The translations under genes were made by a program, and so were the position numbers. Shown here in pieces: positions 39,637 through 48,969 of a stretch of 64,000 nt of DNA. This stretch comes from JAPLST01 sp964397565 (GTDB lineage Bacteria; Auribacterota; UBA3054; JAPLST01), in contig CAYNJC010000021.1 in assembly GCA_964397565.1 (NCBI GenBank), forward strand, positions 1-64,000. The letters run 5' to 3'. The stretch's first letter is position 1, and every line of letters begins with the position of its first letter. The notes beneath the pieces are model-generated. The model saw only the letters and a list, made by a program, of their open reading frames with translations, searched no databases and was not told the origin of the DNA.

Positions 39637-41345
39637 GTCAAGAGTCGCTCGATGGGCCAGGTGTTGGCTATGTCCGCCGCGCTGCACCACGCGCGTCGCG
39701 CACTATTCAAACCATTACCAATGTTGTCTAACTCCGCGACCGCATGCGCATCGGTGCTAATGACCAGCGGCACGCCGGCGCGGCGGGCTTGTTCGGCGTG
39801 GGTCTCGTCCAGGTCAAGTCGTTCGGGCGCGGCGTTGATTTCGAGCAGCACGCGCTGCGCGCGCGCCGCCTCGACCACCGCCGTGAAGTCAAGCGCAAAC
39901 GGCGCGCGCGCGCCGGCGCGCCGCCCGGTTGGATGCGCTAGACAGCGCACCGCCGGATGCTGCAGCGCGCGCACGATCCGGCGCGTCATCGCCGCCGCGT
40001 CCAACGCCAAATGAAAATGCACGGTCGCAACTACAAAATCAAGTTGGGCCAAGATCTCATCGGCCAAATCCAAGGTGCCATTGCGCAAAATATCAACTTC
40101 AATGCCACTGAGAATGCGGATACCGGGCACCTCTGCACGCGCCCGCGCAAGTTCGTCGAGCTGGCGCAGGACAGCCTTTTCATCCAAGCCGTGCGCCACT
40201 GTCACGCTTTTCGAGTGATCCGTAATTGCCACGTAGGCATAGCCGTGCGCCTGGGCCGCGCGCGCCATGGCAGCCATACTGGCCGTGCCGTCGGAATAGT
40301 TCGAGTGCACATGCAGATCGCCCTGGATGTCGGCGCGCGTGACCAGCACCGGCAAGGTGCCGGCAGCGGCGGCCTCAATCTCGCCGCGCTGTTCGCGCAA
40401 CTCGGGCGGAATCCACGCCAGATCGAGCGCCGCATAGACTTCCGCTTCTGTAGCGCCGGCAATGCTGGTCTCGTCGCGAAACACGCCATACTCGCTGACT
40501 TTCAGTCCGCGCGCCTTGGCGCGTGCGCGAACCGCCACGTTGTGTTCTTTCGAACCGGTGAAATATTGCAGTGCGGCGCCAAAACTGGCGTTGTCCACCA
40601 CGCGCAGGTCGGCTTGGATTTTTTGCTGCACAATCACGCTGGCCTTGGTGTCGCCCTGCGCCAGCACTTCCGCCACGGCGGGATAATTGACAAAGGCCTG
40701 GATGATCGGCCGCGCGTCGCCGTGCGTCGTCATCAAAATGTCCAGATCGCCGACCGTCTCGCGCCCGCGCCGATAGCTGCCGGCCGCCTCGAGTTGCTGG
40801 ACGCCCGGCACGCCGTGCAAGTGGGCCAGATACGCATCCAGAATGACTTTGGCGCGCGACCACGGCATGCGCTCCGTGTGGAGCGTCTTGTACTCGCGAA
40901 TGCCATGCAACACTTTGGCTTCGGTCTTCTCACCCAAGCCGGGCAGAGCGCGCAAACGACCCACGGCCGCGGCCTGTTCGAGCGCATCAATGGAGTCGAT
41001 CCCGAGCGTGTCATACAGCAGTTTCACGCGTTTCGGGCCGAGCGATGGCAGATTCAGCATTGCCAGCAGCCCGGGCGGGATACTGGCATTCAATTCGTCG
41101 TATTCGCTGAGTGCGCCACGCTGACAATACTCGAGGATCTTGTCATGCAAGCCCTTGCCGATGCCGGGCAATTGGTCGAGCGCCGCCGGGTCGCGCGCCA
41201 GCAGCTCATGGATTGGCTCGCTCAAGCCCTCGATGGTCCGGGCGGCATTGCGGTAGGCGCGCACCCGAAACACATTTTCACCGCGAATATCAAGAATATC
41301 CGCGATGGTCGAGAAAAGCGAGGCCAGATCACTGTTGCTGTGCAT
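39615..41345 (-). CDS. polX: DNA polymerase/3'-5' exonuclease PolX
   Basis: 576-residue family X polymerase. N-terminal HhH lyase region (LASLFSTIADILDIRGENVFRVRAYRNAA, LPGIGKGLHDKI, LPSLGPKRVKLLYD), nucleotidyltransferase palm with GSYRRGRETVGDLDILM, and the C-terminal PHP exonuclease domain with GDLHVHSNYSDGTASM, ITDHSKS, GIEVDIL and STDAHA metal sites. It fills gaps in base-excision repair. ATG 41345 is 7 nt after a TATACT box. First gene of the operon that continues with gshA. Confidence 0.93.
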   Translation of the reverse strand: MHSNSDLASLFSTIADILDIRGENVFRVRAYRNAARTIEGLSEPIHELLARDPAALDQLPGIGKGLHDKILEYCQRGALSEYDELNASIPPGLLAMLNLPSLGPKRVKLLYDTLGIDSIDALEQAAAVGRLRALPGLGEKTEAKVLHGIREYKTLHTERMPWSRAKVILDAYLAHLHGVPGVQQLEAAGSYRRGRETVGDLDILMTTHGDARPIIQAFVNYPAVAEVLAQGDTKASVIVQQKIQADLRVVDNASFGAALQYFTGSKEHNVAVRARAKARGLKVSEYGVFRDETSIAGATEAEVYAALDLAWIPPELREQRGEIEAAAAGTLPVLVTRADIQGDLHVHSNYSDGTASMAAMARAAQAHGYAYVAITDHSKSVTVAHGLDEKAVLRQLDELARARAEVPGIRILSGIEVDILRNGTLDLADEILAQLDFVVATVHFHLALDAAAMTRRIVRALQHPAVRCLAHPTGRRAGARAPFALDFTAVVEAARAQRVLLEINAAPERLDLDETHAEQARRAGVPLVISTDAHAVAELDNIGNGLNSARRAWCSAADIANTWPIERLLTWKTSAT

Positions 41346-41352
41346 GTGCTCT

Positions 41353-41358
41353 AGTATA
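41353..41358 (-). promoter_or_regulatory. -10 box of polX, 7 nt before the ATG
   Basis: Minus strand TATACT, then AGAGCAC and ATG 41345; a weak TTACCG lies 18 nt upstream. Predicts a leaderless polX mRNA. Confidence 0.4.
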
Positions 41359-41680
41359 GCAAAAACAGCGCTGGCGCGGTAACGGCGCCCGGAAGACCTG
41401 CGCGGCACTGTCTTCTGCAAAGAGAATAAATGAGAACAGCACAACACGAGGAACCCGGGCAGACGATGGCCCGGATCCGCCGACGCGTGAAACCTGGTAG
41501 CTGTAAGGTTGAAAGAGGCCGTTAGTGGACGGCATTGCGGGTGCGGTACTAATGGGTGAATGCGGGGCGATGCCCTAGGCTGGTATGCTCTGCGCCGCTG
41601 GCGCGGCAGCGGCAGTCACGTACGGCCAGCGCAGCGCGGTTTTCAGCGCGAATCGCCGGTTCTGAGAGATAGCCTGGCAC
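41359..41680. other. Intergenic region with a dispersed ~100-bp repeat
   Basis: 41568-41667 (GGGCGATGCCCTAGGCTGGTAT..., GCGCCGCTGGCGCGGC, CGGCAGTCACG) recurs at 61053-61152 with about 85% identity; the rest shows no gene. Confidence 0.6.
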
Positions 41681-41709
41681 TTGACCGGCCGCGGATACTA
41701 TGCTATGCT
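41681..41709 (+). promoter_or_regulatory. Promoter of the PEP-CTERM beta-helix gene
   Basis: TTGACC (41681-41686), 17-nt spacer, TATGCT (41704-41709), about 60 nt ahead of the coding start. Confidence 0.6.
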
Positions 41710-41771
41710 TGATAAATAGTAATGGCGCATTCGCGCACCGCGCGCGTCATTTATTTGTCAGGAGCATGAAC

Positions 41772-44678
41772 ATGATTCTTTCGCAACGCACCCTCGGCAC
41801 AGCCCTGCTCATCTTCGTATTCAGCGCGCCATTGCTGGCCACGGTCACCAACGTCACCAGTGGCGGCCCGCGCTATACCACCATCACGGCCGCCCTGGCC
41901 GCGGCGTTGCCCGGCGACATGCTGTTGGTCGCGACCGGCGTCTACAATGAATCGCCCAACATTAGCCAGGACGTTTACCTGAACGGCGGCTATAACGGGG
42001 CCTTCTCCAGCAAAATGGGCACGTCGGTGATCACCAACGGCGGCACCGACGGCAGTGTCATTGACGTGACCGGTGGCGCGCAGGTGCACCTCGAATCGCT
42101 GGTGCTCAAGGGCGGTCACGATGCGTCTTATTTCGGCGGCGGACTGGACGTGCGCGGTGGCAGCACGGCGGTCGTCGTCGGTTGTGCCCTGACCCAGTGC
42201 CGCGGCTCGATGGGCGGCGCGCTCTACGCGGCGGGTATCGGCACACTGGTGATTCTCAGCAACACGGCGATCACGGCCAGCTACTCGACCTCGACCGGCG
42301 GCGGGCTGCAGGTTAGTGATCAAGCGCGCGTCATCGCCTACGGCGCAAACACGGACATTATCGGCAACTATGCGCCCGCAGGCGGCGGCGCGGGCGTTAA
42401 CAATGCCTGGTTCGAACTTACGGGCGACGCCGACTTGTATGCCAACACCGCCAGCACGCGCGGCGGCGGCGCCTTGGTCGTTAATGGCGCCACCTTTATC
42501 GCCAGAGATTCGTACACGGCGGTGGGCTTCGACGCCGCCAACGCCAATCGCGTGACCAATGGCAACGGCGGCGGCGTCTATGCGCAGAATGCCCACGTGC
42601 AGGTGCTGAACAACGCGTTTGTCATCGGCAACGAAGCCGCCCAATCCGGCGGCGGCATGTATCTCAGCAACAGCACGCTGCTGGCCGACCATGCGTTGAT
42701 CGGCTACGATTTCTTCGGCAGCACGAATGTGGCGGCGTCCAACGGCGGCGGCATCTGCGCGCTCGACTCGCAGCTTGTGCTGACCAACGGGACGCAGATC
42801 GTCCGGGGCGCGGCCACAACCGGCGGCGGGCTGTTCATGGTTGGCGGCGCGCTGGATGCCTGTGATGTGCAGATTGGTACTGCTTACGGCACGCTGGTCA
42901 ACACCGCCATCAGCGGCGCGGGCATCTGCCTGAACAACACCACGACCCGCATGGCCAATGTCACGCTGCAGCAGAATGTCGCCGTGGGCGTCGGCGGCGG
43001 CGGCATCATCGCCGGCTACGGCCCGCTCACACTCACCAACACCACGGTGCTGCGCAACCACGCGGGCCAGGTGGGCGGCTTGTATCTTTCGCTGAATGAC
43101 CCCGCCACGCTGGTCGCGACCCACATCATCAGCAACACCGCCAGCCAGTATGGTGGCGTGCTGTGGCAGTTCGGCAGCTCGTTCACCGTCGCGCAGTCAT
43201 CCCTGCGCGACAATGCCGCCCTGCTCTTCGGCGGCGGATACATCATAGGCGCGGCAACGGGCACGCTGCAGGCCACCGACATCAGCAGCAATGTTGCCAC
43301 CAATGACATCGGCGGGGTGCTGCTATCCGGTGTGCTCACCACCTTTAGCGACTGTCAGATTCGCAATAACATCGCCGATAGTCTCAACACCGGCGCGGGC
43401 ATCGCCGGCGGCATCTATGTGGCCGGCGGGCATGTGCGCTTTCTGGCCGAGACCACACCCTGTGCCATCAGCGGCAACCACAGCGCCATAGGCGGTGGGG
43501 TGTTCATGGCAAGTCCGGGCACGCTCGAATTCGAGGCGCTATCCCCGGCCGCGCCCATTGCCATCGCCAACAACGCGGCCGTCGGACCGGGTGGTGGCTT
43601 GGCATGCTACGATGCCGCGACGGTAACCATGTACGGCGCAGTCCTGGTCGTCAGCAACACGGCGCTGAACGGCGGCGGCATCTTGCTCTCGAATATGGCG
43701 GTGCTGGTGACGCGCCCGACCAACGGGGTTGCACCGGAAATTCTCGCGAATAGTGCGCGCGGCAGCGGCGGCGGCGTGGCGGCATTCGGCCCGGCCGGCG
43801 GCATTGACGCGCTCAATACGGCCTTCAGCGCAAACCGCGCTGACGGTTTCGGCAATGATGGTGGTGGTGGCGTGTATGCGCGCGATGGCGCGCTCGTGCG
43901 CCTGATCAATGCCCAGGTGTATGGCAATGTTGCCTCCAACATTGGTGGCGGCATCTTGGGCATTTACGGCGCCGACGTGTTGATCAACAGTGATTTTTCA
44001 AATGCGCCGCCGATGGTGGTCCCGCCCTCGCAAGTGGTCGGCAACTACGCGGGCTTCCAAGTCGGCGGCGTGTACGCGCGCAATGGCGCGCGGCTGATTG
44101 TTAAAAACACCCTGATTGTCAGCAATACTGCCATTGGCGCCGCCGGTGGTCTGGCTGCCATGAACGCCACCACCGCCCAAGTGGTCAATACCATCATTGC
44201 CCATAATATCGGTGGCACTCTGGTTGACGGAGTTGCAATCCAAGTGACGCCGTTTGCGTCCCTGCAGCAATGCACGATTGTGGATAACAACTCGAATGGC
44301 TATTGGAGCCTGAATGGTACGCCGCCGGTGCTGGAGAACACGATTGTCTGGGGCCACACCGTCTCGCAGATATTCGACGCAGTGGCCACCTCAGTCGTCA
44401 ATTTCTGCGACGTGCAAGGCGGCTATCCCGGTTTTTTCAACATCACCAATGAGCCGGATTTCATCAATCGCGCCGGACTTGATTATCAATTGCAGCCGGC
44501 CTCGCCCTGCATTAACCAAGGCGCCACGCTGATCACGGTCCTCAACGACTGCATCGGCAATCCGCGCCCGTACGACGGCGGCTGGGACATTGGCGCCTAC
44601 GAGTACATCCCCGAGCCGGCCGCGCTGGGCATGCTGCTGTGCGCCGCCGCGCTGCTGCGCCGCCGGCCGGGCTGCTGA
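41772..44678 (+). CDS. PEP-CTERM right-handed beta-helix surface protein
   Basis: 968-residue exported protein. Signal peptide ALLIFVFSAPLLA in the first ~25 residues; then a long array of parallel beta-helix rungs of 20-30 residues rich in GGG, NNxA and ISxNTA (for example NTASTRGGGALVVNG, GNEAAQSGGGMYLSN), similar to polymorphic outer-membrane and pectate-lyase-like proteins; finally DIGAYEYIPEPAALGMLLCAAALLRRR, a PEP-CTERM anchor with a short helix and RRR. ATG 41772 is spaced 7 nt from AGGAG; ATG 41766 is too close. Probably sorted to the cell surface; adhesion or matrix role inferred. Confidence 0.85.
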   Translation: MILSQRTLGTALLIFVFSAPLLATVTNVTSGGPRYTTITAALAAALPGDMLLVATGVYNESPNISQDVYLNGGYNGAFSSKMGTSVITNGGTDGSVIDVTGGAQVHLESLVLKGGHDASYFGGGLDVRGGSTAVVVGCALTQCRGSMGGALYAAGIGTLVILSNTAITASYSTSTGGGLQVSDQARVIAYGANTDIIGNYAPAGGGAGVNNAWFELTGDADLYANTASTRGGGALVVNGATFIARDSYTAVGFDAANANRVTNGNGGGVYAQNAHVQVLNNAFVIGNEAAQSGGGMYLSNSTLLADHALIGYDFFGSTNVAASNGGGICALDSQLVLTNGTQIVRGAATTGGGLFMVGGALDACDVQIGTAYGTLVNTAISGAGICLNNTTTRMANVTLQQNVAVGVGGGGIIAGYGPLTLTNTTVLRNHAGQVGGLYLSLNDPATLVATHIISNTASQYGGVLWQFGSSFTVAQSSLRDNAALLFGGGYIIGAATGTLQATDISSNVATNDIGGVLLSGVLTTFSDCQIRNNIADSLNTGAGIAGGIYVAGGHVRFLAETTPCAISGNHSAIGGGVFMASPGTLEFEALSPAAPIAIANNAAVGPGGGLACYDAATVTMYGAVLVVSNTALNGGGILLSNMAVLVTRPTNGVAPEILANSARGSGGGVAAFGPAGGIDALNTAFSANRADGFGNDGGGGVYARDGALVRLINAQVYGNVASNIGGGILGIYGADVLINSDFSNAPPMVVPPSQVVGNYAGFQVGGVYARNGARLIVKNTLIVSNTAIGAAGGLAAMNATTAQVVNTIIAHNIGGTLVDGVAIQVTPFASLQQCTIVDNNSNGYWSLNGTPPVLENTIVWGHTVSQIFDAVATSVVNFCDVQGGYPGFFNITNEPDFINRAGLDYQLQPASPCINQGATLITVLNDCIGNPRPYDGGWDIGAYEYIPEPAALGMLLCAAALLRRRPGC

Positions 44679-44824
44679 GCAACCGCACGCACCACTAAAG
44701 GAAGCGCCCATCCGATGTACGGCGGGCAGTCCCTGCCCGCCATGCCCACAGCAATTCGACCACGGTTGGCACGGGTTTGACCGCGCTGCCAGTTGCCGCC
44801 GAACACAGCCTGCCGTTCGCCAAC

Positions 44825-44852
44825 AACTGAAAACTTCAAACCGAAAACTGAA
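44825..44852. repeat. Heptad tract AACTGAA-like
   Basis: AACTGAA, AACTTCA, AACCGAA, AACTGAA between two convergent PEP-CTERM genes; reverse-complement relative of the 53681 tract. Confidence 0.55.
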
Positions 44853-44857
44853 AACAG

Positions 44858-46162
44858 CTAGCCAATCGACATTTTTTGTCGATTGCGCACGCCGGCACAG
44901 GCGAGCAGCAGCAGGCCCAGCATGCCCGGCTCGGGAACGGCTGACAATACGTCAAGGGCTTCCCGCATGGCCGCCTCGGTGCCTCCCTGGTTGCACGCCG
45001 CCACGACCGCGACCTGGCTGTCCAGCCTGACGTCCACGGAGGATACCCACCGGTCGTTGCTGCCCGAGTAGCCGAGACGGTTGGTCGTGGTGTTCTCCAC
45101 GAACCAGCCAAGCGCGAAACTGAAGGTGGTGGTGGTCGGCAGCACGATGACCGGTGTCCGGATGTACAACAGGGTCTGGAACCTTAATCCGATACTGTCG
45201 AGCACGGCGGTCTGGTTGGTCTGCATCTGCACCTGGAGCAGCTTCGTGTAATCGTCCAAGGTCATGGCCCAGACGCCTGCGGATATGGTGGTCAGTGGAT
45301 TGTCGGCATCCACGTAGCCGAGGCCAACCGGGGCGCCCAGCAGGTAGCCGACCGCGGGATCGTTCGTCCTGGCGTTATGCCCGATCGCCACGGGACTGGG
45401 ATCCGCGGCAGGCAGGTTGCTCAGCACGGTGCTGCTCATGCCGGGCACGCCCCGCGTTGCGGTGGTGATGCCCAGTGGAGCGAACAACTTCTGCTCCATG
45501 AGCTGTTCGTAGGTGTTGGTTTCGCCGCTGAACCGGTTCCAGGCCGTCTCGAGAATCAGGCCCGCAATCGCATAGCCGAAATTGCAGTAGGAATAGGCCG
45601 TGCCCGGATTCGTGGACAATTGCGCGTGGGACAACATCTCGAGCATGTACTGCCGCCCGGCGACGGGATTGGTATTGTAGGAATACAGTGTCGCCATGTC
45701 AAACGCCACGTCTTCATCCTTGATGCCGGACGACATGCTGAGCAATTGGCGGAGGGTCACGTTGGTCCAGCGGGCGTCCGAGGCAATAAACACGGTTCTC
45801 TGGGACGGGGTGACATAATCGAGCAGGAAGGCGACCCAGGTGATGGCATTGGTATCAACCATGATGCCGCCCAAGGTTGCCGTATGCACCTTGAACATGG
45901 AGCCGTAGTGCATGATGTCGGTGGCCTGGAGCATATTGGTATTCTGGCCGCGCACGCGGACGCCGGCGACGCCGGATGCCGTCAGCGTGCTGCCATCGAA
46001 CCGCATGCCCATCATGCCGGGCAGATTGCGGTTGGTAACGATCTCGGCAAAGGAGGCCGAGACATCCAGCAGCGCCATTCCCTGGCTAGCGGCCCCTGTT
46101 ACGGCGGAGAATGTCGGGAATGCCATGGCTGCAATGATTAGCATTCGTTTCGTCGTCTGCAT
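44858..46162 (-). CDS. PEP-CTERM serine hydrolase, paralogue A
   Basis: 434-residue exported beta-lactamase/penicillin-binding-like serine hydrolase. Signal peptide in the first ~24 residues; SxxK motif GSMFK with Ser88 and Lys91; the YxN element as YCN (192-194) in AYSYCNFGYAIAGL; LSMSSGI and LGYSGSNDRW later. The end is AVPEPGMLGLLLLACAGVRNR, a PEP-CTERM anchor, and then QKMSIG encoded by the small palindrome. Most similar to the two genes upstream (B and C), forming a tandem triplication with ~1.35-kb period. An esterase, peptidase or amidase activity is possible; the substrate is unknown. Confidence 0.88.
   Translation of the reverse strand: MQTTKRMLIIAAMAFPTFSAVTGAASQGMALLDVSASFAEIVTNRNLPGMMGMRFDGSTLTASGVAGVRVRGQNTNMLQATDIMHYGSMFKVHTATLGGIMVDTNAITWVAFLLDYVTPSQRTVFIASDARWTNVTLRQLLSMSSGIKDEDVAFDMATLYSYNTNPVAGRQYMLEMLSHAQLSTNPGTAYSYCNFGYAIAGLILETAWNRFSGETNTYEQLMEQKLFAPLGITTATRGVPGMSSTVLSNLPAADPSPVAIGHNARTNDPAVGYLLGAPVGLGYVDADNPLTTISAGVWAMTLDDYTKLLQVQMQTNQTAVLDSIGLRFQTLLYIRTPVIVLPTTTTFSFALGWFVENTTTNRLGYSGSNDRWVSSVDVRLDSQVAVVAACNQGGTEAAMREALDVLSAVPEPGMLGLLLLACAGVRNRQKMSIG
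44864..44884. repeat. Perfect small palindrome at the 3' end of paralogue A
   Basis: Arms AATCGACA and TGTCGATT around TTTTT. It encodes the last residues of the protein and is identical to the copy at 49029-49049. Confidence 0.75.
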
Positions 46163-46217
46163 ATGTCTCTCTAGTATGTCAGGTGTCAAAAGCCCATAAT
46201 AAGGAATAACGGCTCCC

Positions 46218-47486
46218 TTACCTTTTCCGCCACCGCCGCACTGTTGCACCGGCGCACAGGAACACTGCCAGTACCCCCGCAGACGGCTCGGGAACGGCTG
46301 ACAATACGTTGAGGGCTTCCCGCACGGCCGACTCGGTGCCTCCCTGGTTGCACGCGGCAATGAGCGCGACCTGACTGTCCAACTGGATGTCTACCTGGGA
46401 GACCCACCGCGCATTGCTGCCGATGTACATGAGATGGTTTGTGGTCGCGTTGTCCACCAGCCAGCCCAGGGTGAAACTGAAACTATTGCTTGCAGGATAC
46501 ACAATGACCGGCGTGCGGATGGTGATCAGGGTCTGGATCGTCAGCCCGAGCGAGTCGAGCAAGGCGGTCTGACTAGTCTGCATCTGTACTTGCACCAACT
46601 TTGCGTAGCCGTCCATGCCCATGGCCCAGGTTCCCGCAGGTGATATCAGGAGTGGATTGTCGGCATCCGTGTAACCCAGGCCTACCGGCGCGCCTTTCGG
46701 GTAGCCGGGTGCAGGATAGTTCGTCATGGAGTTGTGTCCAACCGCCACAGGACTGGGATCCGCCGCGGGCAGATGGGTGGGCGTGGTGCTGCTCATGCCG
46801 GGAGGTCCCTGCGTCGCGGTGGTGATGCCCAGCGGGCCGAACAGTTTCTGCTGCATGAGTTGTTCGTACGTGTTGGTTTGGCCGCTGAACCGGTTCCAGG
46901 CCACCTCGAACATCAGCCCCGCCATGGCATATCCGAAATTCGCGTACGAGAAGGCCGCACCGGGATTCGTGGCAAGTTGCACATGCGAAAGCACATCGGC
47001 CAGATACTGCCGCCCGACAGCGGGATTCGTGTTGTAGGAGTACAATGTGGCCGGATCAAACGGCACCAGTTCCTCGTCTATCCCGGACGACATGCTCAGC
47101 AACTGGCGGAGGGTCACATTGGTCCAGCGGCTGTCCGTGGCAGCAAACACGCTCTTCTGGCTTGGGGTGACATAGTCGAGAAACAAGGCGTTCCACGTGA
47201 TGACATTGGTGTCCACCAGGATGCCGCCCATGGTTGCCGTCTGCGCCTTGAACATCGAGCCGAAGTGCATCACATCGTTGGTCTGCAGGCGGTTGCTGTT
47301 CTGGCCACGCACCCGCACGCCGGCGGCACCGGAGGCGCTCAATGTGTCCGTGTCGAGCCGCCGTCCCACCAGCCCAGGAACATTGTAGTTGCTGACAATG
47401 TCCTCAAAGGAGGAAGAGACATCAACAGACAAAGCCGTGAACGGCATAGATGCAACAGCCAGCACAGTCAGTATCATCGTTTTCAT
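46218..47486 (-). CDS. PEP-CTERM serine hydrolase, paralogue B
   Basis: 422 residues, same plan as paralogue A: signal peptide, HFGSMFKAQTATMGGILV (SxxK), SYANFGYAMAGL (YxN as YAN), LSMSSGIDEELVPFDPAT and C-terminal AVPEPSAGVLAVFLCAGATVRR. The PEP-CTERM helix differs from A and C, which share GLLGLLLLACA-like ends, so the anchor has been exchanged or has diverged separately. ATG 47486. Spacers of about 50 bp on each side argue for an operon with C upstream and A downstream. Confidence 0.88.
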   Translation of the reverse strand: MKTMILTVLAVASMPFTALSVDVSSSFEDIVSNYNVPGLVGRRLDTDTLSASGAAGVRVRGQNSNRLQTNDVMHFGSMFKAQTATMGGILVDTNVITWNALFLDYVTPSQKSVFAATDSRWTNVTLRQLLSMSSGIDEELVPFDPATLYSYNTNPAVGRQYLADVLSHVQLATNPGAAFSYANFGYAMAGLMFEVAWNRFSGQTNTYEQLMQQKLFGPLGITTATQGPPGMSSTTPTHLPAADPSPVAVGHNSMTNYPAPGYPKGAPVGLGYTDADNPLLISPAGTWAMGMDGYAKLVQVQMQTSQTALLDSLGLTIQTLITIRTPVIVYPASNSFSFTLGWLVDNATTNHLMYIGSNARWVSQVDIQLDSQVALIAACNQGGTESAVREALNVLSAVPEPSAGVLAVFLCAGATVRRWRKR

Positions 47487-47536
47487 CTGTGTCTCGCAGC
47501 CAATCTTATGTTGTTGACCCCGTCCATCATCGGATA

Positions 47537-48883
47537 TCATCGCACGCCGCGCGTAAACCTCGGCACACAGGCGCAGGCGAGCAGCAGCAGGCCCAGCAGG
47601 CCCGGCTCGGGAACGGCGGACAGTACGGCAAGGGCCTCCCGCACGGCCGCCTCGGTGTAGCCCTGATTGCACGCGGCAACCAGCGCGACCTGGCTGTCCA
47701 ACCGGATGTCGACCGAGGAGACCCAGCGTTCGTTGCTGCCGGTGTAGACGAGATGGCTGGTCGTCGCGTTGTCCACAATCCAGCCGAGCGCAAAACTGAA
47801 GGTGTTGCTGCCCGGGTACACGATGACCGGCGTGCGGATGTCAATCATGGTTTGGATCGTCAGTCCGAGACCGCTGAGCAGCGCGGTCTGGTTGGTCTGC
47901 ATATGCACCTTGACCAGCTTTGCGTAGTCGTCCATGCTCATGGCCCAGGTTCCCGCGGGCGATATCAAGAGCGGATTGTCGGCATCCACGTAGCCCAGGC
48001 CGACCGGCGCGCCTTTCGGGTAGCCGACCGCGGGCGCGTTGGTCATGGCATTGTGCCCGATCACCACGGGACTGGGATCCGCTGCCGGCAGATTGGTGGG
48101 CGTGGTGGTGCTCATGCCGGGGGCGCCACACGTCGCGGTGGTGATCCCCAGCGGTCCATACAATTTCTGTTGCATGAGCTGTTCATACGTGGTGGACTGC
48201 CCGCTGAACCGGTTCCAGGCAACCTCGATCATCAGCCCCGCCATGCTGTAGCCGAAATTCGAATAGTAATAGGCCGTGCCGGGATCCGTGGCAAGGAGCG
48301 CGTGCGAAAGCGCGTTGGCCAAGTACTGCCGTCCGGCAGCGGGGTTGGTCGTGTAGGAATACAAGGCATCCATATCAAACGGCACCAAGTCCTCCTGTAT
48401 GCCGGACGACATGCTCAGCAACTGGCGGAGGGTCACGTTGGTCCAGCGGGCGTCCGTGGCAACAAACACGGTTTTCTGGGACGGGGTGACATAATCGAGG
48501 AGCACGGCGTCCCACGTGAGCATGTTAGTATCCACCAACATGCCGCCCAAGGTTGCCGACTGCACCTTGAACATCGAGCCATAGTGCATCTCGTCGTTGG
48601 TCTGCAGGTAATTGCTGTTCTGGCCACGCACCCGCACGCCGGCGACACCGGCAGCACTCAACGTGTCGGTGTCGAGCCGCAGGCCAATCAATCCGGGAAC
48701 ATTGTCATTGGTGACAATCTCCCCAAAGGCGGAAGAGACATCCGCCAAAACCATTGCACCGTCCGTGATGCCGGCCTGACCCGCCGCTGGCACAGCCGCC
48801 ACGTCACGCGCCACCCCCGCCGCAGACCACGCCGGGAACAGTATCCATGCACCAACCAGCACTATCAATAGCATCGTCTTCAT
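47537..48883 (-). CDS. PEP-CTERM serine hydrolase, paralogue C
   Basis: 448 residues; first of the tandem trio. Signal peptide (LLIVLVGAWILFPAWSAAG), a short extra N-terminal segment, SxxK in HYGSMFKVQSATLGG, YxN as YSN in YYYSNFGYSMAGL, and AVPEPGLLGLLLLACACV at the end. ATG 48883 has a clear AAGGAG site, so this gene probably begins the unit. The family (Beta-lactamase, PF00144) includes DD-peptidases and esterases; the PEP-CTERM anchor places it outside the inner membrane. Confidence 0.88.
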   Translation of the reverse strand: MKTMLLIVLVGAWILFPAWSAAGVARDVAAVPAAGQAGITDGAMVLADVSSAFGEIVTNDNVPGLIGLRLDTDTLSAAGVAGVRVRGQNSNYLQTNDEMHYGSMFKVQSATLGGMLVDTNMLTWDAVLLDYVTPSQKTVFVATDARWTNVTLRQLLSMSSGIQEDLVPFDMDALYSYTTNPAAGRQYLANALSHALLATDPGTAYYYSNFGYSMAGLMIEVAWNRFSGQSTTYEQLMQQKLYGPLGITTATCGAPGMSTTTPTNLPAADPSPVVIGHNAMTNAPAVGYPKGAPVGLGYVDADNPLLISPAGTWAMSMDDYAKLVKVHMQTNQTALLSGLGLTIQTMIDIRTPVIVYPGSNTFSFALGWIVDNATTSHLVYTGSNERWVSSVDIRLDSQVALVAACNQGYTEAAVREALAVLSAVPEPGLLGLLLLACACVPRFTRGVR

Positions 48884-48969
48884 TCGGGTCTCCTTGATGA
48901 TTAGCAAACTGCATCGCTGACATTATGGCATTGCCGTAAGAGCACGAACAAGCCGCCGCAGCATCAAAC

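Noticed and set aside
41751..43124. 457-codon minus-strand ORF
   Set aside because: Antisense to beta-helix repeats; open only because of GC bias.
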